In this document: positions 33,936 to 41,761 of the stretch, in pieces
Layout: each line of letters starts with the position of its first letter
How positions within the stretch are numbered: the stretch's first letter is position 1
Source: an uncultured Chloroflexota bacterium
GTDB lineage: Bacteria > Chloroflexota > Anaerolineae > Aggregatilineales > Phototrophicaceae
Assembly (NCBI GenBank): GCA_937927665.1
Contig: CALBRY010000132.1
Coordinates: 1-41,776, forward strand
DNA: 41,776 nt
Direction: 5' to 3'
The notes under the pieces: model-generated
Database searches by the model: none
What the model was told of the DNA's origin: nothing
The model's input: the letters and a program-made list of their open reading frames with translations, nothing else
Translations under genes and position numbers: made by a program

Positions 33936-34382
33936 TTACCTTCCCGATGAACCAAACCACTGACGCAGGTGACGATGACGATGACGAAAAACGTAGCGCA
34001 CAATCGGCAGCAACATGTACCCGATCAGCGGTATACGTGGCTCGAACTGAAGTGAATCTGTCAATGTGCAGCCTGTATCGGTGGAAACAATGGTGCGGTC
34101 ATGTCGCCATACACGATGAACAAGCGACTTGGAATTTTCACTGAAGCCTCCTTCCCAGACGTGATCGAGTTGAAGCAGATGACGGTCAAATGGCAGTACC
34201 CCAAACAGCAGCAGCCAACTTCCGAACAATGGCTGTTGCAAAGGCACCTGTGTAAAGGGCAACCGTTCTTTGCCGTTGGGTACGGTCATCCGGAGCAGCG
34301 GCATCAACTCAGCGTTCACTCCGTGAAGTGTGTTGATCTGATGCCACACTACTGCTAAAGGCACAACTAAATGCGACGTCAT
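33936..34382 (-). CDS. SRPBCC-fold ligand-binding protein
   Basis: A 148-residue START/SRPBCC-like protein. It opens with TSHLVVPLAVVWHQINTLHGVNAELMPLLRMTVP, the first strand and helices of the fold, continues with FGVLPFDRHLLQLDHVWEGGFSE and ends with strands around HDRTIVSTDTGCTLTDSLQFEPRIPLIGYMLLPIVRYVFRHRHRHLRQWFG. The tail is very His/Arg-rich (FRHRHRHLRQ). The fold holds hydrophobic ligands; no enzyme function is assigned. The start at 34382 is chosen because the fold begins there, which still overlaps the upstream ATPase by 74 bp. A start at 34409 is possible. The methyltransferase follows after 6 bp. Confidence 0.75.
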   Translation of the reverse strand: MTSHLVVPLAVVWHQINTLHGVNAELMPLLRMTVPNGKERLPFTQVPLQQPLFGSWLLLFGVLPFDRHLLQLDHVWEGGFSENSKSLVHRVWRHDRTIVSTDTGCTLTDSLQFEPRIPLIGYMLLPIVRYVFRHRHRHLRQWFGSSGR

Positions 34383-36597
34383 CTGGAATGCGAACCGGAT
34401 TTTCACCAACAGCTTTCACCTTGTAATCAAACGCTAACGGACGCATACCATTCAAAGTGACCATAAGCGACATGCCAACATCTGCCAGAATTGCCACCCA
34501 GAGTGACGTAACCCCAAAGAATGCCAGCACCAAGAAGATCGCCTTCATACCAAAACTAAGCGCGACATTCTGTAGGATCAGATGACGGGCGAAACGGGCT
34601 AGTTCCACTACAAATGGAAGCTGACGCAGATCATCGCCCATCAATGCAATATCGGCGGTTTCGAGCGCTTGTGGGCTGCCTGCTCCGCCCATTGCAATAC
34701 CCACCGTTGATGCCGCTAGGGAGGGTGTATCGTTCACCCCATCTCCAACCATCGCCACATTGCCGTAGCGTGCCAGTAAACCCTTCACTGCATCGACCTT
34801 GTGCTGTGGCAGGAGTTCCGCCCGGACATCCGTCACGCCAATTTGATCGCCTACAATTTGCGCCACCACACGGTTGTCGCCTGTCAGCATGACCGTCGGT
34901 AGTCCTAGCATGTTCATTTCAGCTATGACCGCCCGACTGGTTTCACGCACTGTGTCTGCCAATGCAATGTAGCCGCGAACTCGCTCTCCTTCCGCTACGA
35001 GCATAACCGTGCGCCCTTGCGCTTCCTCACTAGTCACGATTTGACACAAGTCCGGTGTATGCGGGAATCGTTCATCGAAAAGGCGATGACTGCCAATCGT
35101 GATCATGCTGCCGTTAACTTTTCCGCGCACACCACGCCCTGCCAACATTTCGACTGCCTCGGCAGCAGTGTATGCCGTATTCAATTGGCGTTCAGCAGCC
35201 GCATCGACCACTGCCCGTGCTAACGGATGTGTCGTCCGTCGTTCCACGGCTGAAGCTAACGCCAGCACATCATCGCAGGTGGCGCAAGACTCGCCCGTTG
35301 CACAGTCCAACGATTGCCAATGGAGCACAGCGGGTTTGCCCTCGGTGAGCGTTCCTGTCTTATCGAAGGCGAATGCCTTGACCGTACCAAGCGCCTCTAG
35401 AAACGCACCGCCTTTGATCAATACCCCGCGCCTTGCCGCCGCCGTGATCGCGCTGATCACAGTCACCGGGGTGCTGATGACGAGCGCACACGGGCAAGCG
35501 ATCACCAGCATCGACAGCGCCCGATAAAGCCAGCCGTGTTCGGTGGAGGTGTCGTAGAGGGGTTGGTTGAACAACAAAGGCGGCAATATGGCGACTAATG
35601 CTGCGATCACCACGACAGCAGGTGTGTAATAATGGGCAAAACGGTCGATCATGCGCTGGCTCGGTGCGCGAACGCTTTGCGCTTCTTCGACCAGTTTGAT
35701 GATTCGGCTCAGGGTGTTATCAGCGGCGAGGTGAGTCACACGGATCGTCAGCGCTCCTTCTCCGTTGATCGTACCGGCGAAGACCTCGTCATTCCTTTCT
35801 TTGGGGACAGGAACGCTTTCGCCCGTGATCGGGGCTTGATTGATGCTGCTTGCTCCCGTAAGGATCATCCCATCCATCGGGATGTTCTCCCCTGGTTTCA
35901 CAAGCAGCATATCCCCAATTTCTAACACATCGACATGGACAGTCTGTTCTATACCAGCACGTAAGCGCACAGCTTGCATTGGCTTCAGCGCCATCAAGCC
36001 GCGAATGCTATCACGGGCGCGGTCAGTGGTGTAACCTTCGAGCGCTTCGCCAATGGCGAACAGAAAAATGACTGTTGCGCCTTCAAGATATTCCCCGATC
36101 CAGATCGCGCCGATGGCGGCGATACTCATGAGCAGGTTGATGTTAAATTCGCGGTTGATCCGCAGGGTGTTGATTCCGCTGCGTGCAATGGGATAGAGGG
36201 TAATTGCCATGCCCAGAGTATAGGCAATGGCAACGAGCGTTTCTGGAAGCAAAATGAGTGTAGACAGAATGAAAGTCAGCACGACGACCGCCCCACCGAT
36301 CAGCGCTAGTCGCGTTTCGCGTCGCTTGAGCAAGTAATCCCAGAAGCCGATCACGCCACCACGCATTGGGAGTACAGACTCGTTTGTAATCTCAGTAACA
36401 GGGTGAACCGATTTACCAAGTGACTCGACACGCTTTTGCAAGGCTTCAAACAGGACATCACCTTCCAAATACAGCTTGCTCGTGGCGAAATTAACCTGCA
36501 CGGTCTTCACGCCTTCTAACCGGGAAACTCCCGTTTCCACTTCGCGGGCGCAACCTGCGCAGTCCATGCCCTTGACGATATAGGTTGTCGTTGTCAT
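34309..36597 (-). CDS. Heavy-metal P1B-type ATPase with CPC motif (ZntA/CadA-like)
   Basis: A 762-residue exporter: HMA domain with GMDCAGC (Cys13, Cys16), TM helices, TGES, TM6 Cys368-Pro-Cys370 (IACPCALVISTP), DKTGT, TTHPLAR and GDGVNDTPSLA. Between DKTGT and the HP motif is a Cys-bearing insert, DCATGESCATCDD, with three Cys that could bind soft metal. The CPC and the neighbouring sequence fit the Zn/Cd/Pb-exporting group. The C-terminus runs about 40 residues past the usual end (NGMRPL...) and overlaps the SRPBCC gene in another frame, so the natural end may have been altered. It follows the CEAC-type DsbA-like gene by 53 bp. Substrate is inferred. Confidence 0.92.
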   Translation of the reverse strand: MTTTTYIVKGMDCAGCAREVETGVSRLEGVKTVQVNFATSKLYLEGDVLFEALQKRVESLGKSVHPVTEITNESVLPMRGGVIGFWDYLLKRRETRLALIGGAVVVLTFILSTLILLPETLVAIAYTLGMAITLYPIARSGINTLRINREFNINLLMSIAAIGAIWIGEYLEGATVIFLFAIGEALEGYTTDRARDSIRGLMALKPMQAVRLRAGIEQTVHVDVLEIGDMLLVKPGENIPMDGMILTGASSINQAPITGESVPVPKERNDEVFAGTINGEGALTIRVTHLAADNTLSRIIKLVEEAQSVRAPSQRMIDRFAHYYTPAVVVIAALVAILPPLLFNQPLYDTSTEHGWLYRALSMLVIACPCALVISTPVTVISAITAAARRGVLIKGGAFLEALGTVKAFAFDKTGTLTEGKPAVLHWQSLDCATGESCATCDDVLALASAVERRTTHPLARAVVDAAAERQLNTAYTAAEAVEMLAGRGVRGKVNGSMITIGSHRLFDERFPHTPDLCQIVTSEEAQGRTVMLVAEGERVRGYIALADTVRETSRAVIAEMNMLGLPTVMLTGDNRVVAQIVGDQIGVTDVRAELLPQHKVDAVKGLLARYGNVAMVGDGVNDTPSLAASTVGIAMGGAGSPQALETADIALMGDDLRQLPFVVELARFARHLILQNVALSFGMKAIFLVLAFFGVTSLWVAILADVGMSLMVTLNGMRPLAFDYKVKAVGENPVRIPDDVAFSCAFSSSVASDQHTSRSER

Positions 36598-36650
36598 CGC
36601 TCATTGCTCCGTATATACGCTTAACATCTACTTTGTTCGCGTCTGGTTGC

Positions 36651-37340
36651 CTAACCTTGTAAGCCCTCCTCAATCAAGCGCCTGAGTGTTCCCTCGTCCA
36701 GTCCATAAACCATTTGCCCGTTTACGAAAAAGGTGGGTGTTCCTCTCAAACCCAGCGTTCTTGTATCCTGTTGATCACGTTCAGCTTTTTCGGCATACAC
36801 TGGATTTTGAAGGGAGGCTGTGAATTGCTCAACATCGAGACCGAGTTCGGTGGCATATGCAATAAATGCGTCAGTCTGAGGTGCCGCCTGTTCACCCCAC
36901 TGAGGTTGATTGGCAAAAAGAATCTCCATCATCTCCCAGTATTTGCCTTGCTCGCCTGCTGCCTCTGCCGCTGCAACAGCAAGCACAGAGTTGTTATGGT
37001 TAGAAAAATAGCGAACGACATAACGCACGCGTCCGTCGTACTCTTCGAGGATGCGCTCGATGGCGGGATAAGCCGCACGACAGGCTTCACACTCAAAATC
37101 GAGAAACTCGACGAGGAAGACCGACGCATCTGCCGGACCGCGACTCATACTGTCTGGGCGCATCAAGATCGATTGATCAACCCGCACAATCGGAGCGGCT
37201 TCTTCTTGTGATCGTGTGAGAAGTGCTATAAAAACGAAAACAATAATGGCGGCTCCGCCTAAGATGGCGAGTACCCTCGCCTCCCGATTATTGCTCTTCT
37301 TAGGTTTTGCAGTATTAGTCGTCTGTTTTGTTTGTGGCAT
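36651..37340 (-). CDS. Membrane-anchored DsbA-like thiol oxidoreductase (CEAC)
   Basis: A 229-residue protein: basic N-terminus, TM about residues 23-42, DSBA domain with active site Cys84-Glu-Ala-Cys87 (FLDFECEACRAAYP) and cis-Pro loop LRGTPTFFVNGQ. It is a close paralogue of the CESC protein at 28750-29433 (shared RYFxxHNNSVLA and QWGEQAAPQTD). The acidic residue within CxxC is unlike the CPHC of classic DsbA and suggests a different redox potential or metal binding. It lies between two P1B ATPase genes on the same strand, which hints at protection of exporter or target thiols. That role is inferred. Confidence 0.9.
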   Translation of the reverse strand: MPQTKQTTNTAKPKKSNNREARVLAILGGAAIIVFVFIALLTRSQEEAAPIVRVDQSILMRPDSMSRGPADASVFLVEFLDFECEACRAAYPAIERILEEYDGRVRYVVRYFSNHNNSVLAVAAAEAAGEQGKYWEMMEILFANQPQWGEQAAPQTDAFIAYATELGLDVEQFTASLQNPVYAEKAERDQQDTRTLGLRGTPTFFVNGQMVYGLDEGTLRRLIEEGLQG

Positions 37341-37384
37341 GAGTTTCCCTTTCTGGTTTATGAAGCAGCATATTGATCCCTCTA

Positions 37385-39835
37385 CTAGCCCACTTTTTCT
37401 TTAAATCTGAGTAACCGCAGAGCATTCGCAACCACAACCAACGTGCTGCCCTCGTGCAGTATCACTGCAAATCCCAACTGCACAATGCCCAACACCGACG
37501 TAACGATCAACAGCGCGATGACACCAAAAGAGATGATTAAGTTCTGCTGGATGATCTGACGACTGGCGCGACTTAAACCGACCGCAAACGGCAGCTTGCC
37601 CAAATCGTCTCCCATCAGCGCGACATCTGCTGTTTCCAGTGCGACGGCTGTCCCTGCTCCTCCCATTGCAATACCGACTGTGGCGGTCGCCAACGCAGGA
37701 GCGTCGTTCACACCATCACCGATCATCGCAATCGCGTTATACTTGACTTCCAACTCCTTGACGATCCGCAGCTTATCCTCCGGCATGAGTTCTGCCTGCA
37801 CTTCAGTCAAGCCCACTTCTGACGCAATGTTGCGTGCCACATCATCATTATCACCGGTCAACATGACGAGGTGTTCTATGCCCAAAGCACGTAGGCTTTT
37901 CATGACCTGTGGTACGTTCGGGCGAGCCGTATCCGCTAAACCGAGGATTCCGAGAAATTGATTGCCTTTGCTCACTACCATCGTCGAGCGTCCGGTTTTC
38001 TCTAGCTCATCGACCTGACGCCGGAGAACATCATTGGGCGAAAGTCCATTTGCTTCTGCAAAGAGTTTCAGAGAGCCAATTTGCACAGGTTCACTATCGA
38101 CAACGCTGCGGACACCTTTTCCCGGCACATTTTCCAAGCCTCCTGCTTGCGGCAGGGTCAATTTTTTCTCCAACGCCGCACGTACAACCGCCTGTGCCAA
38201 CGGATGATTGGACTGTTGTTCAACCGCGCCCGCGACACGAAGTAAATCATCGGCGGATGCGCCGTTCAGGGGAATGACATCGGTTACGTTAAATTCGCCA
38301 CTCGTAATCGTCCCGGTTTTGTCGAACGCAATCGCTTTGAGTTGACCTAGATTTTCCAGATGTACGCCGCCTTTGATCAGCACCCCGTTTCGTGCTGCCT
38401 GTGCGATGCCCGCCAATACCGCCGCTGGTGTACCAATTGCAAGAGCGCACGGCGACGCAGCGACGAGCAAGAGCATTCCCCGATAAAAGCTTTCTTGAAG
38501 GGTGAGCCAGTTGAACAACGTCGGAACCACAATAACGAGTGCCGTTGCTAGAAATACCAGCGGCACGAAACGACTGGTGAAGCGATCCGCAAACTGTTGG
38601 GTTGGACTTTGCTGACTCTGCGCCTCGGCAACCAATCTCATGACACGGTTCAAGGTGTTATCTGCTGCCACTCGGGTGACACGAATATCCAGCGCATTGT
38701 CCTTGTTGACCGTGCCAGCGAACACCTCATCGCCCTGTGCTTTGTTCACAGGGACGCTTTCGCCGGTAATCGGGCTTTGATCAACTGCGCTACTGCCAGA
38801 GACAACCTCGCCATCCACAGGGATACGATCACCGGGGCGTGTAATGACAACATCCCCTACTTGAACCTGTTCAACAGGTGTTTCCACGATCTGATCGCCA
38901 CGTTTGACCTGTGCAGTTTTCGGCATCAGCGCCCCAAGCGCGCTGATCGCATTGCGGGCGCGGTCAAGCGCATAATGTTCGCCTGCGTGTCCAATCGAGA
39001 ACAGCAGCAGCAGGAACGCGCCTTCGCCGAACTCACCGAGCAGTGCTGCGCCCGCCGCCGCCGCCAGCATCAAAATGTCAGTATCGAGTTTTCCCTTGAA
39101 CAGCGCGGGGATGGCATGAGTAGCGACATCGTAGCCACCTGCAATATAAGAGAGTACGTAAAAGATTGTTGCGGTCGTTTCGGAAAAGCCGAGGAATCGT
39201 TCACCAAGCCACCCCGCGAGAAAGAAAATCGCCGCGAAACCCACCAAGATGAATGTCCAGCGTTCCTGCACAGCATGGGGTAGGAATGCCGGGGCGCTGC
39301 CGTGATCATGCCCGTCTCCATGCCCATCATCATCATGGGTCGATGGCTTTGTGGCAGTATCGACAGGGGCGCTAATTGGGGCGACAGCAGGCGCTTGAAC
39401 GATTCTCGCGCCCAACTGTTTGATCGTGCCCTCAATCGTAGTTCGTTGCAGCACTGTGTTATCGTACGCGACAAAGATCAACCCGGCAGCATAATTGACG
39501 CTGGTATGAATCATCCCATTCAAACCACTTAACACACGCTCAACGCTTGATCCCCCATCAGCAGTATTGAGTCCCGCAAAGGCTATACGCTCGTGACGAT
39601 AACGGGTGTTGATGGTAGCGCTTGCTTCGTATACCAAACGTTGGAGATCTGTCAGTGAAACAAGGTTCGGATCGAAATGCAAGCATAGGTTTGCTTTCCC
39701 GTTCTCTTGAACGATATGCGCGTCTTCGATCCCCTTCTGTTGAATTAAACGGGAGGTCAATATCCTGACACATTCATCCGCACTTTCGATGCCTGGTAGC
39801 AGAAGGTCAAGCTGAATATGCACGTCTCGTTTCAT
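37385..39835 (-). CDS. Heavy-metal P1B-type ATPase with SPC motif and His-rich linker
   Basis: An 816-residue exporter. Residues 1-80 and about 84-147 look like two HMA folds without CxxC. A His/Asp-rich linker (HDDDGHGDGHDHG, 167-179) follows, then TM helices, TGES, TM6 Ser461-Pro-Cys463 (VAASPCALAIGTP), DKTGT, SNHPLAQ and GDGVNDAPALA. SPC is the mark of the P1B-4 group (Co, Zn, Fe exporters), and His-rich linkers suit Zn or Co. The start at 39835 has GGGAG upstream; an extension to 39892 lacks support. A promoter and ArsR-type operator lie just upstream (39881-39931), and the SmtB-like repressor gene precedes it. Zn/Co export is likely, inferred from motif and regulator. Confidence 0.92.
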   Translation of the reverse strand: MKRDVHIQLDLLLPGIESADECVRILTSRLIQQKGIEDAHIVQENGKANLCLHFDPNLVSLTDLQRLVYEASATINTRYRHERIAFAGLNTADGGSSVERVLSGLNGMIHTSVNYAAGLIFVAYDNTVLQRTTIEGTIKQLGARIVQAPAVAPISAPVDTATKPSTHDDDGHGDGHDHGSAPAFLPHAVQERWTFILVGFAAIFFLAGWLGERFLGFSETTATIFYVLSYIAGGYDVATHAIPALFKGKLDTDILMLAAAAGAALLGEFGEGAFLLLLFSIGHAGEHYALDRARNAISALGALMPKTAQVKRGDQIVETPVEQVQVGDVVITRPGDRIPVDGEVVSGSSAVDQSPITGESVPVNKAQGDEVFAGTVNKDNALDIRVTRVAADNTLNRVMRLVAEAQSQQSPTQQFADRFTSRFVPLVFLATALVIVVPTLFNWLTLQESFYRGMLLLVAASPCALAIGTPAAVLAGIAQAARNGVLIKGGVHLENLGQLKAIAFDKTGTITSGEFNVTDVIPLNGASADDLLRVAGAVEQQSNHPLAQAVVRAALEKKLTLPQAGGLENVPGKGVRSVVDSEPVQIGSLKLFAEANGLSPNDVLRRQVDELEKTGRSTMVVSKGNQFLGILGLADTARPNVPQVMKSLRALGIEHLVMLTGDNDDVARNIASEVGLTEVQAELMPEDKLRIVKELEVKYNAIAMIGDGVNDAPALATATVGIAMGGAGTAVALETADVALMGDDLGKLPFAVGLSRASRQIIQQNLIISFGVIALLIVTSVLGIVQLGFAVILHEGSTLVVVANALRLLRFKEKVG

Positions 39836-39880
39836 ACTATCTCCCTTTTTCTTCCTATCCCAATTGCGACTTTGTATCAA

Positions 39881-39908
39881 ATGAATGAGCAATTATTCAT
39901 GTATTGTA
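39881..39908 (-). promoter_or_regulatory. Promoter -10 and ArsR/SmtB-type operator of the SPC ATPase gene
   Basis: ATGAAT (39881-39886) and ATTCAT (39895-39900) form an inverted repeat of the SmtB/CzrA type (TGAA...TTCA). Directly upstream on the minus strand is TACAAT (39903-39908), and CTGACA at 39926-39931 is spaced 17 bp from it. The operator would cover the start of transcription. Repression by the adjacent SmtB-like protein is inferred. Confidence 0.6.
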
Positions 39909-39910
39909 GC

Positions 39911-39936
39911 AAAAAAGAGAGGGGTTGTCAGCCCCT
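39911..39936 (-). terminator. Short terminator-like hairpin after the SmtB-like gene
   Basis: AGGGG/CCCCT (39920-39924 and 39932-39936) makes a 5-bp GC stem with a 7-base loop, followed on the minus strand by a U6 run (39911-39916). It overlaps the repressor stop codon and the -35 of the ATPase promoter. The stem is short, so termination would be partial. Confidence 0.45.
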
Positions 39937-40303
39937 ATCCATGTTCAATATGTAAAAGCCCTTGTGCAAATAATTGACGCACGTGATCGTCGTCAAGCGT
40001 GTAGTAAACGTGTCGACCCTCTTTGCGATAGCGTACCAAGTTCAACTGACGTAGATAGCGCAGTTGATGCGAAATCGCTGATTGTGTCATCACAAGTGTC
40101 ATTTCAAGCGAGTGGACACAGACTTCATGCTCCAACAGCAATGAAATAATGCGTAGTCGTGTTGGATCACTGAGCGCCTTAAAGACTTCTGCTAGTCGAT
40201 TAGCGACAGATACATCAATCAAATGCGCTTCCATGCTGTATTGCTGACCATGAGGCATATCAGCATCCTGACAAACGGTGCGTGTTTGAAATAGTTCGGA
40301 CAT
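39935..40303 (-). CDS. SmtB/CzrA-like ArsR-family zinc-sensing repressor
   Basis: A 122-residue winged-helix repressor, the same length as cyanobacterial SmtB. The recognition helix is MTQSAISHQLRYLRQLNLV. The alpha-5 metal site of SmtB/CzrA is complete: Asp105-x-His107, then His118 eleven residues on and His121 three further (DDHVRQLF...LLHIEH). Cys62 lies in the CadC-like alpha-3 position (EVCVHSL), and the N-terminal arm has Cys11 and His18, possible alpha-3N ligands. ATG at 40303 follows GAGGG; longer in-frame starts are unlike the family. It precedes the SPC ATPase gene by 99 bp. Zn(II) or Co(II) sensing is inferred from the alpha-5 set. Confidence 0.9.
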   Translation of the reverse strand: MSELFQTRTVCQDADMPHGQQYSMEAHLIDVSVANRLAEVFKALSDPTRLRIISLLLEHEVCVHSLEMTLVMTQSAISHQLRYLRQLNLVRYRKEGRHVYYTLDDDHVRQLFAQGLLHIEHG

Positions 40304-40315
40304 AATACCCTCAAT

Positions 40316-40363
40316 ATATGAACAATCATTTATATGATAGAGCCTGCTTAGTATATCTGTCAA
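40316..40363 (-). promoter_or_regulatory. Promoter and operator of the SmtB-like gene
   Basis: On the minus strand TTGACA (40358-40363) and TATCAT (40334-40339) are spaced 18 bp. An imperfect palindrome (40316-40335, ATATGAACAA with its partner TCATTTATAT, 7 of 10 pairs) overlaps the -10 and carries ATGAACA as in known SmtB boxes. The arrangement fits autorepression. Confidence 0.6.
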
Positions 40364-40519
40364 TGAGCTTTTTTCACCAAAATTTTGTATTGTGGTTGAA
40401 ATTTTTGGCTCCCCTAAAATGTTTGTAAGTGATGGTGGTTGGATCAAGGTCGGTAATTAGGATTTCCCTTGACGGAATCAGAACAACGAAAATCGACCCA
40501 CCTACACTTAACCAATGTG

Positions 40520-41225
40520 CTAATTCTGACGTCCGACTGCAATTGTACTATTCTGTCCGATGCGACGATGGAACACGCGACGATGAAAAAACTGCACCTA
40601 GGCATCCGGGTTAGCCTATTCCAGCATGTGCGGCAGCGTGGGCAAGTTCAAGAAGGTTGCGTAGATCACACGGTTGCCATAGGCGAGCGACTGGAGGACG
40701 CGATCATGGTTCTAGAACTCACGATAGAGGCGCAACATGCCGACGGCATTCAACCAATCCTTCGGTGGATCCAACCACAGGCATTCATGCTTGGACGGGT
40801 ACACCGAGCATTTGGTGCAGGGTTTGTCCTGCGGTTTGACCGGTTCAACCAGATCATGTTCGACTCCTAAGCAGAGCAGAAAACGCATGAGCGGCGATCG
40901 GGGCGTTCTACAGGATAATGGTCTCTTACCCGCATCGGTATCCTTCCGGCAACGTTGAGAATTTGCCACATCATGCGCGGTGAGCGGGGTAGATATACGC
41001 CTCATGTGCGAAGCACTGCATCCGATGTAAGTGATACAGGATCGTTTTCGCGCCGACCACGCGACCATAACGACTTTTGATTTCGTCTCACAAACTAAGA
41101 ACGGCATCGTGCGCCGCGGGCACAATCTGAAAGGGACGAGAGTACGGCGCACGCGCTTGGCTTTTGAATAATGTTTAAGGATGCTTGTCCTGCCTCACGA
41201 AAGCGTTTTGTCCATTTCTTGACCT
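40520..41225 (-). pseudogene. Integrase-core transposase, heavily decayed
   Basis: The minus strand encodes a degraded rve-type transposase. N-terminal traces: KKWTKRFREAGQASL (about 41180-41222), then GAKTILYHLHR and MWQILNVAGRI in shifted frames. The C-terminal half reads RFLLCLGVEHDLVEPVKPQDK, KHECLWLDPPKDWLNAVGMLRLYREF-stop-NHDRVLQSLAYGNR, then LNLPTLPHMLE-stop-ANPDA-stop. Three in-frame TAG codons (40712, 40616, 40598) and at least two frameshifts make it inactive. The nearest family is the IS481/integrase-core group known from Chloroflexota. No terminal repeats were identified. It marks the right side of the metal island. Confidence 0.7.
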
Positions 41226-41520
41226 AACTCTGACTACGTCCATGCTAATCTTGATGGTGATCTCACTCCATGATAGTGAGCGGTTAACAGTTGTACCATC
41301 TCTTAAGGCATTGCTGTTTTGCTTAACCTGCAAAACCACAAAGCAGCAACCGTATCATGTCAAGGACAGTGCGATTGTCAACAAAATACAATTTTGAGAG
41401 ATAAAGAAACTTATTCCTCTGCTGTTTCGGGGACTGCTGGCTCTGCATAATGTCCACATGGCACTTGCGCTTATGCTGTCCCCGTATTTCAGCATTAGGT
41501 CAATGCTTTCGGTGCGGACG
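41226..41520. other. Gene-free gap
   Basis: No gene is supported. The left part may contain further degraded transposase N-terminus (minus strand, to about 41340). The right part has nothing recognised up to the structured region. Confidence 0.35.
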
Positions 41521-41761
41521 AACTACCACCATAGCACGACGCGGACGCACGTCCAGCCGCAAGCGGCTGCTGCTCGGATTTTGCTCCGGGCTTGTGCCGC
41601 TACGCTCACCGCAAAATCCGGCAGGGACAAGCCGACGTGCGTCTGATTCGCGTCATGCTTTTGAGGTGGTGTTCCGCACCTTAACAAAATCATCGACCGA
41701 ACCAGATGCTGCTACGGGTGGATTGCAAAGCTCCCCATGGCGCTGCGGACTATCCGCAGCA
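41521..41761 (+). ncRNA. Structured RNA candidate with pseudoknot, resembling HEARO/omega RNA
   Basis: Dense nested pairing is visible. Outer stem: 41544-41553 with 41634-41643 (10 bp, GACGCACGTC). Inner hairpin: CAGCCGC 41554-41560 with 41563-41569. Two interleaved helices form a pseudoknot: 41575-41584 with 41611-41620 (10 bp, CGGATTTTGC) and 41589-41595 with 41627-41633 (7 bp, GGCTTGT). Downstream are an AGGTG/CACCT hairpin (about 41664-41680) and a perfect 8-bp hairpin (41742-41749 with 41753-41760). Size, order of stems and pseudoknot recall HEARO RNAs, the omega RNAs of IscB/IsrB nucleases of IS200/IS605-like elements. If so, the nuclease gene would lie beyond the window. Structure is seen; family is inferred. 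Confidence 0.5.

Noticed and set aside
34309..34440. C-terminal extension of the CPC ATPase as a new domain
   Set aside because: The extra about 40 residues are unlike a fold and merely read through the start of the SRPBCC gene in another frame.
41458..41646. 62-codon plus-strand open frame
   Set aside because: It lies across the strongly paired RNA-like region and shows no protein features.
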